Below, piece after piece: positions 34,576 to 47,404 of a DNA stretch of 64,000 nucleotides. The stretch comes from Rattus norvegicus. Taxonomy: Eukaryota > Chordata > Mammalia > Rodentia > Muridae. Within the stretch, counting starts at the first letter, position 1; each line of letters opens with the position of its first letter. Below the pieces are notes generated by a model. That model was not told where the DNA came from, searched no databases, and was given only the letters and a program-made list of their open reading frames with translations. The position numbers and the translations under genes are program-made. Location: positions 18,518,064-18,582,063 of the forward strand of contig NC_086036.1 of assembly GCF_036323735.1 (NCBI RefSeq), given 5' to 3'.

Positions 34576-37500
34576 CATAGTTAGGTGCCTCATTTAAAAT
34601 AGATTGGAAGTAGCAGATAGTGTCTGATACTTGAAATGTTGTTTATTATAACATTAACAAGTGAGTCTGGTCATTGCAAAAACAGTAAATGGCTAAGTGC
34701 TAAATCCGAGAATATGAGTTGGGCCAGCACCCAAAGAACTGAATTACTGCTGGTTCTGCATCTCCCACTACAGCTGAACACTTGGCTCCACAGGAATGTG
34801 GCCTCAATTTTCTCATTGGAGAAATAAGATAGCAATAATGGTCTGACCTCTCTGAAGATCCCACTGCCTTTCAAATGAAAAACAGCAAAGCACTAAAGAG
34901 ATGTTAATTACTTTTAGAGAAGTTTATCTGTGGTCATTGCCATGTTTTTCATTGCCATGTTTTTCTTGCTGAGAACTCTTTACACACTAGGGACTTGGCT
35001 AAAGATTCAATATGATCAATTAAGATTAGAAAACCCCAAATAAGAATCTTGAAATCTCAAGACAAATGATTTTGGAAAAGGCATGACTTAGGATTATGCC
35101 TGGGAGACTTCATGACTCACAGCACAGTGAAAGGAGACTTTTCTCAAAGTATAGATCATCTTCTTTGACAATGAAACTATTCAGTATCTGAATTAAAATA
35201 AACTTTCTAATTCTCAAGATCTGGTCCTACTCTGTATGAGTTCCCATCTTGATACTTGTAACAAAAAAGCCCCCATTTTGATCTAATGTCAAGCTACACT
35301 GGGTGGGTTTTCATGTCTCTGATTCTTAACACAGGCAAAGCAGACATCTTATCAAATGCTAGATACAGCAATTTGTGCTAGAAATATCAGTTATTTAAAG
35401 TAATTTGAAAGAAAAAAAAACAAACTTTACTTACTTAATATTCACCCTTTGAATACTGTTGGACATTCAATAAAACTTGGCCATACAACAAGTTCACTGA
35501 ATGTGAAACTTCAGAGTCTAGTAAAAAGAGAAGTCATATTCATCTTCATCAAAGGGGAGTGAGCGTAGAGCAGCTTTCTGAACTCAGAATAGTGTTTGAT
35601 CATTAGCCATGCCTGTCTGGGTCAGATGGCTGCTTTAAGAAAACTGGCCATCAGGACTAGGCTCAGGAGAATACGCAAGGCATGTGTGCATGTCTGTGAA
35701 TATTCTGAAGAAGCTGTTGTACCCCAGTGAGAAACATGGAATAAGAGACCATAAAAGCAGCATCTATGAGACAGCCCTGCTGTGACATCTTGACAAATAC
35801 TAGGTTATGCTGGACAAAGGAAAGGTAAGAAACACATACAAGTTGAAAGATTTTATTCCACATTTATAACAAGAGGAGGCATGTTATTTTCAGTACAAAA
35901 AGGATAGGAGATTGTTAGATGAGAAATACTATAGAGGGAAAGGAATATAGGTTAGAATTTGTCCTTTCATGCAGGTGACTTTGGTAGGCAAAATTCTAGA
36001 CAATGAAAAATGCCAAATTAGAACCTTAGAGAATGGGACTATCTGCCTCTACATGGAGATGTGATGAAATCTTATAGAGCAATGGGGAGGGAGCTTATGG
36101 ACAAGCAGAGTGAGAGGCAGAGGCATGCTGGTCTTCTTTTTTGTAGTATCTCGCTGTAGGAACACAAGAAGAGGTAAACACTACAACAGTGACGTGAGTG
36201 AAACTTAGTAATCATAGGTGCTCAGGGAGCAAAAGTCTTTCAAGATAGCAGAACTGAAGGGCATAGATTCATTTTCATTAGTATCTAATGCAAGAGAAGA
36301 GCAGAGACTGAGCCTGGGATTCAGCAGTGAGCTCACTAGGCATAAAGCTAGAATCAAAGGTGTATGGCCATTACACTAGCATTATGGAGGCTATGAGCCA
36401 AGCAGATTGCTGGCTTGTCATACAGTAAGTGGAAGAGGTAGGTACAGAGTAAGGTTGCTGGCTGATAATGGACAGAGAAAAGGGAAAATTATGTGATGAT
36501 TCGAGGTTTCTGGGACTTCAGCTTTCAACTTTGAATTTAGATTTTTGATTGAATTAGTTATGAAATTGAATTTGATGCTGTTAAGTCTTGGTACTTAGAT
36601 TTTTGTTAATGACAAAAGAATAGGGACCTTAAGTGAAGCATTCATTTTGAAAAAAGGTTAAATGAGTTCCCTGTATGCCACTCGAGGAACGAAGATGCAC
36701 ACTGAGTCAGATCTAAAATTGCCATTTTACTTGACTCAGAGATGATTTATCAAGAAAATATTATGCATTGCCTTAAATTAATATGAATTTGCATTTGATT
36801 TGATTTACATTCATTTAAACAATTTGTTGTTTGATAATTCTGCATAGGCTAAAGTTATAAGATTTAGATTGTGAAAATTATGGCTATATTGAAATATTTC
36901 GGAATTTGAACATGTATGCTTTGCCATGTATGTATAATCTTAAGGTTTATTTGTACATATATTTGTACATACACTTCACATATAGATATATTTACACAGA
37001 CACACACACATATCTTCAGCACTCTAGTATCGTACACATATGTGCATGCAGCTTTTCTACTTTGAAAGTTGATTTTGATTTGCTTGGGTTTTATAAATTG
37101 TTGTGACACTAAGGTACTGAAGATTTGAAATTGAAATGTGTTTGGTTCCAATTGACATATGCTATAAACACAAGCACATTTTTGGTCTCATACACTTTTT
37201 GTTAAAAGTTTCAAAAGATCAAAATATTTGGTATTGATTACATATGAAAATGGTATTATATTAGGCATACTAAATTAATTATATGTGTTATTAAATTTAA
37301 GTTCATCTGCTTTGTGCAGCTTTAAAATGTATACAGATGACTGAAGGAATCAAATTTCATTTTCTTTTCCTCATAATGTTTCCCATTTGATGGAGCTTGT
37401 ATGTTATCTATGTTATGAGGCACATAGGATATCCTGCTATTGGCACCTGACCTATGTTCTTTGTCACTTGCTTTCATTATCTAGTTAAGAAAAATTGAAC

Positions 37501-37734
37501 AAAAAAAGAAATAGGGTCCTAGAAGAACATATGTATTCAACTTAGGTGGACTTTCAAAGATGCTTCTGTTCATTGACAAAACCAAGATAATTTGGATGCT
37601 TGGGCATTCTCTACTACGACATCAAAAGATGTAAATACAGAATCTATACAGGGTGACAGTAAATACAGTAAGTAAAATCCAGTCAAAGTTCTGAGAATAA
37701 GGGACTGGTGATCACTCTGCCTTAATAAGAACAT
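34576..37734. other. Anonymous AT-rich DNA
   Basis: No gene or repeat recognised over about 3.2 kb. A 15-bp direct duplication (cattgccatgttttt) is at about 34,937-34,966. TA/CA-rich simple sequence is at about 36,950-37,012. Confidence 0.45.
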
Positions 37735-38400
37735 CAAGATCACCCTATTGTTAACCTGCTAATGACTCTGGAACATAACAGAAGAGAAGGCATAAAGAAC
37801 TGAAAGACCAGAAAATAGGAAGGAACTCCCGTAACACTACCAAACATGCTATTGCAACCATAGACACACGTAGGCTACGGATATCCACACAAGATAGGGC
37901 CCTTGAACTTGCCTCCATGGACAGGGGACATATCTGTGAGGACCTATATCTTTATAAGGAGCTAATGACTGTCCATGCTTGTTGGAGGACGGGTTGTTAT
38001 TTTCTCTAATGGTGTAACCAATGGGGGACTACATGGAAAAAATGGGTTTGGGCCGGAAGGAAGATCTCTGTAAGCAGTGAGTAGTGAAATCATAATAACA
38101 CATTATGTATATGAATGGAACTATTGAAATGATGAAAATGTTTAAAAATGAAATATAACATTATATGGGAGGAGCATCCTGAGTTTATTTATTTAGGAAT
38201 ACACACACAAACACACACATGCACACACATGCACATGCACATGTATGCTAAAGCATTGCAAGAATTAAAAAGACCATGAATCTGAGAGAGAGCAAGGTGG
38301 GAAAAAAGTTCAGGGAAAGGATTAGAAAAGGAAAGGGAGACGGGGGGAAATGACATCATTTTAAAAATTTTATTTAAAAATTAAAACATTTTAATATTAA
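37735..38400 (+). mobile_element. Ancient LINE-1 3' UTR fragment
   Basis: Order of motifs: tgctattgcaaccatagaca, gggcccttgaacttgcctcc, tgaggacctatatctttata, ttctctaatggtgtaaccaa, CA-rich run (38,200-38,248), agaccatgaatctgagagag agcaagg and a purine-rich stretch with an A-rich end. This is an older L1 3' UTR in sense orientation, similar in type to 2,630-2,985. Confidence 0.6.
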
Positions 38401-39305
38401 TAAAATTCATATCAAATGTTAAAAAGAAACAAACCAATCAAAAACCATGATAAAACAAGCATATTGTTCATATTCTTTAAAAATTTTCACGTGTGTGGGC
38501 TAATGTAAGAGAGCCAGCCTGTCAGAACTCTATGCCTTCTCCTGAGATTATTTTTGCCTTTTTTTTTTAAGGTATGACTCTTTATTTTTTTAATTAACTT
38601 GAGTATTTCTTATATACATTTCGAGTGTTATTCCCTTTCCCGGTTTCCGGGCAAACATCCCCCTCCCCTCCTCCCCTTCCTTATGGGTGTTCCCTCCCAA
38701 CCCTCCCCCCATTACCGCCCTCCCCCCAACAGTCTAGTTCACTGGGGGTTCAGTCTTAGCAGGACCCAGGCCTTCCCCTTCCACTGGTGCTCTTACTAGG
38801 ATATTCATTGCTACCTATGAGGTCAGAGTCCAGGGTCAGTCCATGTATAGTCTTTAGGTAGTGGCTTAGTCCCTGGAAGCTCTGGTTGCTTGGCATTGTT
38901 GTACATATGGGGTCTCTAGCCCCTTCAAGCTCTTCCAGTTCTTTCTCTGATTCCTTCAACAGGGGTCCTAATCTCAGTTCAGTGGTTTGCTGCTGGCATT
39001 CCCCTCTGTATTTGCTGTATTCTGGCTGTGTCTCTCAGGAGCGATCTACATCCGGCTCCTGTGGGTCTGCACTTCTTTGCTTCATCCATCTTGTCTAATT
39101 GGGTGGCTGTATATGTATGGGCCACATGTGGGGCAGGCTCTGAATGGGTGTTCCTTCAGTCTCTGTTTTAATCTTTGCCTCTCTCTTCCCTGCCAAGGGT
39201 ATTCTTGTTCCCCTTTTAAAGAAGGAGTGAAGCATTCACATTTTGATCATCTGTCTTGAGTTTCATTTGTTCTAGGCATCTAGGGTAATTCAAGCATTTG
39301 GGCTA

Positions 39306-41978
39306 TTAGCCACTTATCAATGAGTGCATACCATGTATGTCTTTCTGTGATTGGGTTAGCTCACTCAGGATGATATTTTCCAGTCCCAACAATTTGCCTA
39401 CGAATTTCATAAAGTCATTGTTTTGATAGCTGAGTAATATTCCATTGTGTAGATGTACCACATTTTCTGTATCCATTCCTCTGTTGAAGGGCATCTGGGT
39501 TCTTTCCAGCTTCTGGCTATTATAAATAAGGCTGCGATGAACATAGTGGAGCATGTGTCTTTTTTACATGTTGGAGCAACTTTTGGGTATATGCCCAAGA
39601 GAGGTATAGCTGGATCCTCAGGCAGTTCAATATCCAATTTTCTGAGGAACCTCCAGACTGATTTCCAGAATGCTTGTACCAGTCTGCAACCCCACCAACA
39701 ATGGAGGAGTGTTCCTCTTTCTCCACATCCTCTCCAGCATCTGCTGTCACGTGAGTTTTTGATCTTAGTCATTCTCTCTGGTGTGCGGTGAAATCTCAGG
39801 GTTGTTTTGATTTGCATTTCCCTTATGACTAAAGATGTTGAACATTTCTTTAGGTGTTTCTCAGCCATTCGGCATTCCTCAGCTGTGAATTCTTTGTTTA
39901 GCTCTGAACCCCATTTTTTAATAGGGTTATTTGTCTCCCTGCGGTCTAACTTCTTGAGTTCTTTGTATAGTTTGGATATAAGGCCTCTATCTGTTGTAGG
40001 AATGGTAAAGATCTTTTCCCAATCTGTTGGTTGCCGTTTTGTCCTAACCACAGTGTCCTTTGCCTTACAGAAGCTTTACAGTTTTATGAGATCCCATTTG
40101 TCGATTCTTAATCTTAGAGCATAAGCCATTGGTGTTTTGATCAGGAAATTTTTTCCAGTGCCCATGTGTTCCAGATGCTTCCCTAGTTTTTTTTCTATTA
40201 GTTTGAGTGTATCTGGTTTGATGTGGAGGTCATTGGTCCACTTGGACTTAAGCTTTGTACAGTGTGATAAGCATGGATTGATCTGCATTCTTCTACATGT
40301 TGACCTCCAGTTGAAACAGCACCATTTGCTGAAAATGCTATCTTTTTTCCATTGGATGGTTTTGACTCCGTTGTCAAAAATCAAGTGACCATAGGTGTGT
40401 GGGTTCATTTCTGGCTCTTAAATTCTATTCCATTGGTCTATCTGTCTGTCTCTGTACCAATACCATGCAGTTTTTATCACTATTGCTCTGTAATACTGCT
40501 TCAGTTCAGGGATAGTGATTCCCCCTGAACTCCTTTTATTGTTGAGGATAGTTTTAGCTATCCTGGGTTTTTTGATATTCCAGATGAATTTGCAAATTGT
40601 TTTGTCTAACTCTTTGAAGAATTGGGTTGGTATTTTGATGGGGATTGCATTGAATCTGTAGATTGCTTTTGGTAAAATGGCCATTTTTACTATATTAATC
40701 CTGCCAATCCATGAGCATGGGAGATCTTTCCATCTTCTGAGGTCTTCTTCAATTTCTTTCTTCAGAGTCTTGAAGTTCTTATTGTACAGATCTTTTACTT
40801 GCTTGGTTAAAGTCACACCGAGGTACTTTATATTATTTGGGTCTATTATGAAGGGTGTCGTTTCCCTAATTTCTTTCTCGGCTAGTTTCTCTTTTGTGTA
40901 GAGGAAGGCTACTTATTTATTTGAGTTAATTTTATACCCAGCCACTCTGCTGAAGTTGTTTATCAGCTTTAGTAGTTCTCTGGTGGAACTTTTGGGATCA
41001 CTTAAATATACTATCATATCGTCTGCAAATAGTGATAATTTGACTTCTTCTTTTCCGATCTGTATCCCCTTGACCTCCTTTTGTTTTCTGATTGCTCTGG
41101 CTAGAACTTCAAGAACTATATTGAATAAGTAGAGAGAGAGTGGGCAGCCTTGTCTAGTCCCTGATTTTAGTGGGATTGCTTCAAGTTTCTCTCCATTTAG
41201 TTTAATGTTAGCAACTGGTTTGCTGTATATGGCTTTTACTATGTTTAGGTATGGGCCTTGAATTCCTATTCTTTCCAGGACTTTTATCGTGAAGGGGTGT
41301 TGAATTTTGTCAAATGCTTTCTCAGCATCTAATGAAATGATCATGTGGTTTTGTTCTTTCAGTTTGTTTATATAATGGATCACGTTGATGGTTTTCCGTA
41401 TATTAAACCATCCCTGCATGCCTGGGATGAAGCCTACTTGATCATGGTGGATGATTGTTTTGATGTGCTCTTGGATTCGGTTTGCCAGAATTTTATTGAT
41501 TCTTTTTGCATTGATATTCATAAGGGAAATTGGTCTGAAGTTCTCTTTCTTTGTTGGGTCTTTGTGTGGTTTAGGTATAAGAGTAATTGTGGCTTCATAG
41601 AAGGAATTCGGTAGTGCTCCATCTGTTTCAATTTTGTGGAATAGTTTGGATAATATTGGTATGAGGTCTTCTATGAAGGTCTGATAGAATTCTGCACTAA
41701 ACCTGTCTGGACCTGGTCTTTTTTTGGTTGGGAGACCTTTAATGACTGCTTCTATTTCCTTGGGAGTTATGGGGTTGTTTAACTGGTATATCTGTTCCTG
41801 ATTTAACTTCGGTACCTGGTGTCCGTCTAGGAAATTGTCCATTTCCTGTAGATTTTCAAGTTTTGTTTAATATAGGCTTTTATAGTAAGATCTGATGATT
41901 TTTTGAATTTCCTCTGAATCTGTAGTTATGTCTCCCTTTTTATTTTTGATTTTGTTAATTTGGACACACTCTCTGTTC
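39306..41978 (-). pseudogene. L1 ORF2 remnant (RT and C-terminus), young but broken
   Basis: The longest open piece (40,913-41,842, 309 codons) spans the pre-RT and RT region with [47 protein letters not shown] and an intact FADDMIVYL catalytic box. A stop at about 40,910-40,912 ends it. Further open pieces are 40,418-40,816 ([16 protein letters not shown]), 40,076-40,408 and 39,407-40,051 (GCGERGTLLHCWW and [16 protein letters not shown]). At least three stops or frameshifts separate them. The endonuclease domain is missing. ORF2p copies L1 RNA at the nicked target; this one cannot. Confidence 0.9.
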
Positions 41979-42634
41979 ACTCACGGGGTGCTGCCCATGA
42001 GCTCTCTGCGGTGGCAGCAACCAGGAAGATCTGTGCTGCTGTTTCCGGGAGCTTCAGTGCACCAGGGTTCCAGATGGCGTTTGGTGTTTTCCTCTGGCTT
42101 CCGAGATGTGTGCAGAGTGCAGTCTCTTCTGGTTTCCCAGGCGTGTCTGCCTCTCTGAAGGTTTAGCTCTCCCTCCAACGGGATTTGGGTGCAGAGAACT
42201 GTTTATCTGGTCTGTTTCCTTCAGGTTCTGGCGGTGTCTCAGGCAGGGGTCCTGCTGCTCCTGGGCCCTCCCCCAATGGAACCCAGAGGCCTTATACAGT
42301 TTCCTCTTGGGCCAGGGATGTGGGCAGGGGTGGGCAGTGTTGGTGGTCTCTTCCGCTCTGCAGCCTCAGTAGTGCCCACCTGACCAGGCGGTGAGGTCTC
42401 TCTCCCACGGGGTCTGGGAGCAGAGAGCTGCTGCAGGCTGGGATCCACGGGTTTGGGACTCCAGGTAAACACAGGAAGTGCCCGGTCCTAGAGGAATTCT
42501 GCCTCTGTGTGTCCTGAGTTCACCAGGCAGGTTCTTGCAGCAGAAAAGTTGGTCTTACCTGTGGTCCCGAGGCTCAAGTTTGCTCGTGGGGTGCTGCCTA
42601 CGAGCTCTCCGCGGCGGCAGCAACCAGGAAGATC
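41978..42634 (-). promoter_or_regulatory. Rat L1 5' UTR/promoter (internal Pol II promoter), 1+ unit
   Basis: GC-rich, CpG-containing island in AT-rich surroundings. Read on the minus strand it starts at gatcttcctggttgctgccg, contains the splice-donor-like caggtaagacc (about 42,552-42,562) and the gggccc/agcagcagga block, then repeats its opening motif at about 42,034. The same region is present on the plus strand at 63,485-64,000. Open frames across it (for example 42,106-42,472) are by-products of high GC. Confidence 0.85.
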
Positions 42635-42747
42635 AGTTACCCCTTTCTTTAGGAACACTGTTATCAGACAATGAAATAAACTTCCCCTTGCAAATCGACA
42701 TGTAACATTTCCTATATATTTTAGAGAGAACAGGCTTAACTTTTTAT

Positions 42748-43100
42748 GAGCTAGTTTGTGCTACTACAACAAAATTACAAAGACTGAATAGCTTAAATGG
42801 GATTAATTTTTTTATAATTATGGATACTGGGAAATTCCAGACCAAGTGGTTCTGGTTTAAGCATAGACCTCTCTTTCTGACTTGCGGCTGGCTGTTTTCC
42901 AAATATGTGTCTGTAAGAGAACAATAAGGGAAAGGTCTTGTTCCTTCATCCACTTATTATGATGGCAATGGCCCTATCAGATTAGGAACTATCTTCAAAT
43001 ACCACTGAACTTCCTCACTATTTCACAGCATTTATCTGCATAGATGGTCCATTGAGGATTAGAATTCTAATATACATACATGACGAAGTTCAGAATATTT
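42748..43100 (-). repeat. MLT1/MST-like MaLR LTR, ancient
   Basis: Plus-strand order: tgctactacaacaaaattac aaagactgaatagcttaaatg, aattatggatactgggaaat tccag, gacttgcggctggctgtttt, tccttcatccacttattatg, and ggattagaattctaatata. This is the reverse complement of the mammalian MaLR LTR layout (gaattctaatcc ... ccagaactgtgagaaat ... ttgttatagcagcccgaac). Strongly diverged. Confidence 0.55.
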
Positions 43101-44869
43101 TGTTTAACTTATATGCTATAGGCAGAAATAGAAGAAACAGGTGGGAATAGGGGAAATTAATTCATTAAAGATAATTTATCCATTTGAGATAATAATCCCA
43201 AAAGATGCCATGGGTAGAAATAGATAGATGTTGTTATTCATGGATATCCTATTTTGAAGGGAACTTAACAACTATCTGTGTGGTCCTAAAAAAGCCCCTT
43301 GTTCCCTAGGTCTTAGTTTCCATATTGTATTTGTGCTTTGGGCCTAGCTGGTGAGGAAGAACAGAAGAGGTTAGAAAAAAATGGGGGAAATGTGTTATTA
43401 CTTGCATATGGCCAGGAGCTATGGGTATAATCTACTGGACAAGAATTTAAATAATTCCAGAACTTAAAACACCTATGTGTCTACTTTTATAAGCAGGAAG
43501 ATGGCGATTTTGAAGTTTTTGTCTTTTTACTCAGACCCACGGAAATCTCTCTTCCCATATTACATCACCAAAAAAGGGTCAGTCACCAACCTAGACAAAG
43601 ACACTTCATAGGATTATGTTACTCTCTAAAACAGAGAAAACTACCTAAAATAGCAGCTCAAAGAGACATGTTTCAATTTTTGCTGAGAAATGGCCAAAGA
43701 TATTCTCTATTTTGGGATACCAGCTTCTCTTCACTAAAGCCTGAGTTATGGTCTGCCTTTTACTGACTCTTACAAAAGGAAAGCACCTTGGGGCAAGAAC
43801 TTTGCCGTTATTCAGCACTGCTCATGCTAGACAGTTTGTGCTGACTAGATGAGCTGGTGACACCTTACAAAGAGAAAAAAAATAAGTATTGGGTCACCTT
43901 AGCTAATTCATCTAATTGTTCCATTAATAATTAATTTTAATTTTGTTTAATTAAAGTTATAAAGTGGGATGAGCTAAAGACACAGCAGGATTGGTTTAAA
44001 AGAAAGAAGCCTGGAATGTGGGCACCTTGGGTACTCCGGGGCATCCTCACAACCCAAGTGCATGCTTCCTTCATGAGTTCCTTTGATCATATTTTAAAAC
44101 TATGCTTAAATTTATAATTAAATAGCAAATATCAAATTATATTCATCCCAAAACGTTCAAAAATAAAATTCTGGTTTGACTGAAGGATGAAAGGGGTCTT
44201 CTACTCACGTACCTATGAATATTTATAATAGTTTCCATGTCTAATTGTAATGAGGTCACACTGAAGACAACTGAGGCAGAATAAATATGTGGGCAATAAT
44301 CTGTATCTGAGTACTCCTAACTGTTTATTTCTGTTTTATGAGTGACAGAAATGCCCTTATTTATCCATCCTCCTTATATTTAGTATCTCTTAAACAGACC
44401 TGAGAAAATTCTTGTTGTACCAGTATTGAAAAAACACATTTGCCTTCTTGAAAATGCTATCCTTGAAGTCTAAATAATTAATATGTTCTATTTAGATATC
44501 CCCTAATAATTACTTTTTTCTTTGTTATACATCATATATTGTTTCAAGAATATCATGATGTTATTGGATCCATTTGATGGACATACTTGGATACAGAATG
44601 GATAGAACACAAAAAATCCCAGAGAGGCAGTCTTTTACTTCTGAAACATAGAACCTTTGGTCTTAAACGGCCTGACATCATATTCTTACATAGTGGAGCA
44701 TCCATTTGTAAACAATGCTTTCCAGTACGCACCTGTGTTCTCCTTCAATTCCAGAGTGTATTATATTGGTTTTCTTTCTGGGCTGCTAATTTATTTATAG
44801 TCACTGTATAGCCTATGGCTTTCTTTTCTTACTTTGTTGGTTACATTTGCATAGCAGAGATCCAGACAG
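43101..44869. other. Anonymous AT-rich DNA
   Basis: No gene or repeat recognised; the 74-residue frame at 44,587-44,811 has no recognisable family. Confidence 0.45.
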
Positions 44870-45200
44870 CTGAGAGAACAACTTGAAAACAGAGTCTATT
44901 CTGCTCCAGTTGAGAAGAATTTAGTCCATGTTGCCTAACCACAGGGGCTCAGGTAGGGCATCTTCAGTGGTATCAGTCTATGGTAGAAGAGGTTAGAAGG
45001 GAGGAAGTTAGAAAAGAGAAGCTGAAGAGAGGAAAGGCTGACCAGAAGTTGGAGAAATCAATACTCTACTTCGTCCAACCTGTCCTACCTTCTACTTTTC
45101 AGAGCCTCTTAAACAGCAGGAGCCAGGGTCAAACTTTCAAAACTTGAAGTCACTTTTGGAGGCACAATATCTTAGTCACAAAATTTCTTAGTCCTTTTAC
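44870..45200 (-). repeat. Possible rodent LTR-like repeat, degenerate
   Basis: gagagaacaacttgaaaaca gagtctattctgctccagtt ... ttagtccatgttgcctaacc acaggggc resembles the reverse complement of rodent LTR-like repeats (gagaacaacttaaaggagga aaggtttattctggctcaca). Weak and boundaries uncertain. Confidence 0.35.
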
Positions 45201-46330
45201 TGACCAGCATCAAATGAAAATATGAAAGAATCACAAAATATCCACATATCCTCAGACTATACCATGGACACTCGTGTACAAACTTTAAATTTTTGAAGAG
45301 AATATAGAGATCCAGAGATTTCTGATTTTAGGTCACACAGATTTAGCATCCACATGCATTTTAGACACAAAATATTACATTATGTGGCCCCAATGGCACT
45401 AACTTGTTTAAAGAATTCTCTAGCTTGATTACTGTTTGCTATGCTGATTTGTACCTGTGTAGAAATAACAAGTAGAGGCCCTTGAGTCATGGTGGAAAAT
45501 AAGCTTCCTTTGATATTACATTCCTTGCCCAGTCTTACTGAGCCATTTAGGCTTTCTCTATTGCCCTTTGTTTCAGCTCAAACACAGAAAGAAAGGGAAA
45601 GGAACCTAAAATAACATAAATTTAAAACAGAAGGTTTTTAATGTCTACTGTAGCCCCAATGTCTTTGACCCAATAAGGAAGTAAACTCTGCTCCCTATGG
45701 AGCTGAAGGAACATTCTTTGAGAGGCTTTAAATGGGTCTGAAAGTAGTCATTATATTCAAAGTTCAGCCTGAGGGCAGAGCAGGTCTTTTCAATCAGGAA
45801 AAGGTGATTTTCTTCTAAAAAGTCCCAAAGCTAGGACCACCACCAATATATAGACATTTGGTGAAGTTGGCCATTTTCTTTCAGGAGGAACTGATTTTTG
45901 AGGCTTCTTTTTACTAAATTCTTTTAAAAATCTCACCAATTTTTTGGAGCTTGCCCTTTAAAAGAAGGAAAAAAAATAAAACAATAGCACTCTAGCAGCT
46001 GTTTTCAGGGTTGCAGGCTTTGGACAGCAAGGCCCTTTTCAAATACTCGCTAACTTTTTGCTGATTTCCCGGTAGACTTGATCTTAATCACAAGCCTGAT
46101 TTGGCACAGTGGGTTCTGGATAAAGAGCAAGCCAAAGCAATATATGAAAAGAAGTAGCATCCTGAGCATCAGAGTGATAGGCTCTTCACTCTTGGACTCA
46201 TTTCAGCAAGTTGAGTATTCTGTTTTGTGGGCTTTCAGTTAGTTTCAATAAATTCATATAATTAACCAAGGTTTAGGTATAGAGACCTTGCAAACAGAAG
46301 ATGAAAAGGAGAGATAGATGATAAAATATG
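45201..46330. other. Anonymous DNA
   Basis: No gene or repeat recognised. Confidence 0.45.
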
Positions 46331-46355
46331 TATATATGTATATATACATATATAT

Positions 46356-46398
<43 letters not shown>

Positions 46399-46450
46399 GA
46401 TGGATGGATGGATGGATGGATGGATGGATGGATGGATGGATGGATGGATA
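46331..46450. repeat. TA palindrome, (GATA)n and (GGAT)n microsatellites
   Basis: A perfect 24-bp TA-rich palindrome (46,331-46,354) is followed by (GATA)n (about 46,356-46,398) and (GGAT)n (about 46,399-46,450). Overlapping Ile/Ser/Tyr and Pro/Ser/Ile/His frames on the minus strand are artefacts. Confidence 0.95.
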
Positions 46451-46469
46451 GAATGACATTTGGGAAAGG

Positions 46470-46580
46470 CAGCAGGTAAAAGTACCTGGTGATGTGAGAT
46501 AATCCACAGGTCCTAAAATGGAAAAGCACAATTAAGAACTGATTCCTGAATGTTGTCCTCAGACTTATACACATATATTA
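46470..46580 (+). repeat. B3-type SINE fragment
   Basis: ggcagcaggtaaaagtacct ggtgatgtgaga ... ttaagaactgattcctgaat gttgtcctcagacttataca follows the sense B3 body (ggtaaaggtacttgcc ... gagaactgactcc...gttgtcctctgacct). Confidence 0.55.
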
Positions 46581-47153
46581 GTGCTAGATTCATATCATAC
46601 ATATACCAAGGATATTAATACAATTAAAAACTACAAAAAAAAATAACCAGAGAGAGTGCATTTGTCTCTAATGAGTGTGTGGAGTTCTAGGGACAGTAGC
46701 CTTACTTGTTTTTTCTAATGACAAGACTTGGGGAAAAATTGCTCCTTGTTGCTAAAGGAATATAGAAGGAATAATTTCTGAGGGCAGTAAGTGTTGGATT
46801 CAAAGTTCTTGAAAACCACAATCACCGTCTTTTACCTCAAGCTATCCATTTTGATTTCCTAAATCGATCATTCAGGAAAACATATTGAATACCTGTTAAA
46901 AACACTGCCTGGTTTTGGAAATTATACTTAACATAAGACTTCAGATAGTTAAGTCGTAGAGCCAATTAGTAATGAATAGTTAAATTCTTAGCAGTGTAGT
47001 ACAAACCAAGGTTGGGATAGGCAGAAAGGCAGAATCACAGGATCTAAAATTTGGAGAAGTTATATGGCAATGCCAAAGAAACAGGAGAGATGAAGAATCA
47101 CATATCTGTTAAGGATTTACCATGTCATTGCTGTGTGTGTGTGAGGGTGTGTA

Positions 47154-47155
<2 letters not shown>
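46581..47155. other. Anonymous AT-rich DNA
   Basis: No gene or repeat recognised. Confidence 0.45.

Positions 47156-47210
<55 letters not shown>
47156..47210. repeat. (CA)n microsatellite, 55 bp
   Basis: Uninterrupted CA run preceded by a short TG-rich stretch (47,131-47,151), so the region has some self-complementarity. Histidine/threonine frames across it are artefacts. Confidence 0.97.
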
Positions 47211-47213
<3 letters not shown>

Positions 47214-47404
47214 TTTCAAGACCTCGATGGTACATTTTTCTGTCAGAGACATTCTTTTCTGTAAGGGTAATATATTATACAAAATCATTCTGTGTACAGA
47301 ACTTTACCCTGAAGAACTTTAGGTAACAGAATCTATTGGAAAGCCACACTTGTGGTGAAAATCCAGAAATAGGAGAGTCAGCCTCTGATTGAGAAGTTGG
47401 AGGA

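Larger units (their letters stand above)
38588..42634 (-). mobile_element. Young rat LINE-1, internally deleted (5' UTR joined to ORF2)
   Basis: 3' end at the left (poly-T then aattaacttgagtatttctt), rat-type 3' UTR to about 39,305, ORF2 from its stop near 39,306 to about 41,975, then an abrupt switch to 5' UTR sequence from about 41,978 to 42,634. ORF1 and the ORF2 endonuclease region are absent. The 5' UTR contains one complete unit of about 600 bp (42,634 to about 42,040) plus the start of a second. I found no target duplication. It should be immobile but keeps an L1 promoter region. Confidence 0.9.

Noticed and set aside
39453..39791. 112-codon plus-strand frame
   Set aside because: Exact antisense of the L1 ORF2 C-terminus. 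Similar frames occur antisense to other L1 copies (8,096-8,434 and 58,321-58,512).
41960..42000. RNA splicing as the cause of the 5' UTR/ORF2 junction
   Set aside because: The join lies about 20 bp upstream of the conserved donor and does not fall at GT...AG boundaries. A few shared bases fit deletion or template switching better.
42106..42472. Several overlapping GC-rich frames on both strands
   Set aside because: They lie in the L1 5' UTR, and mirror-image frames occur in the other copy at 63,463-63,932. High GC explains the lack of stops.
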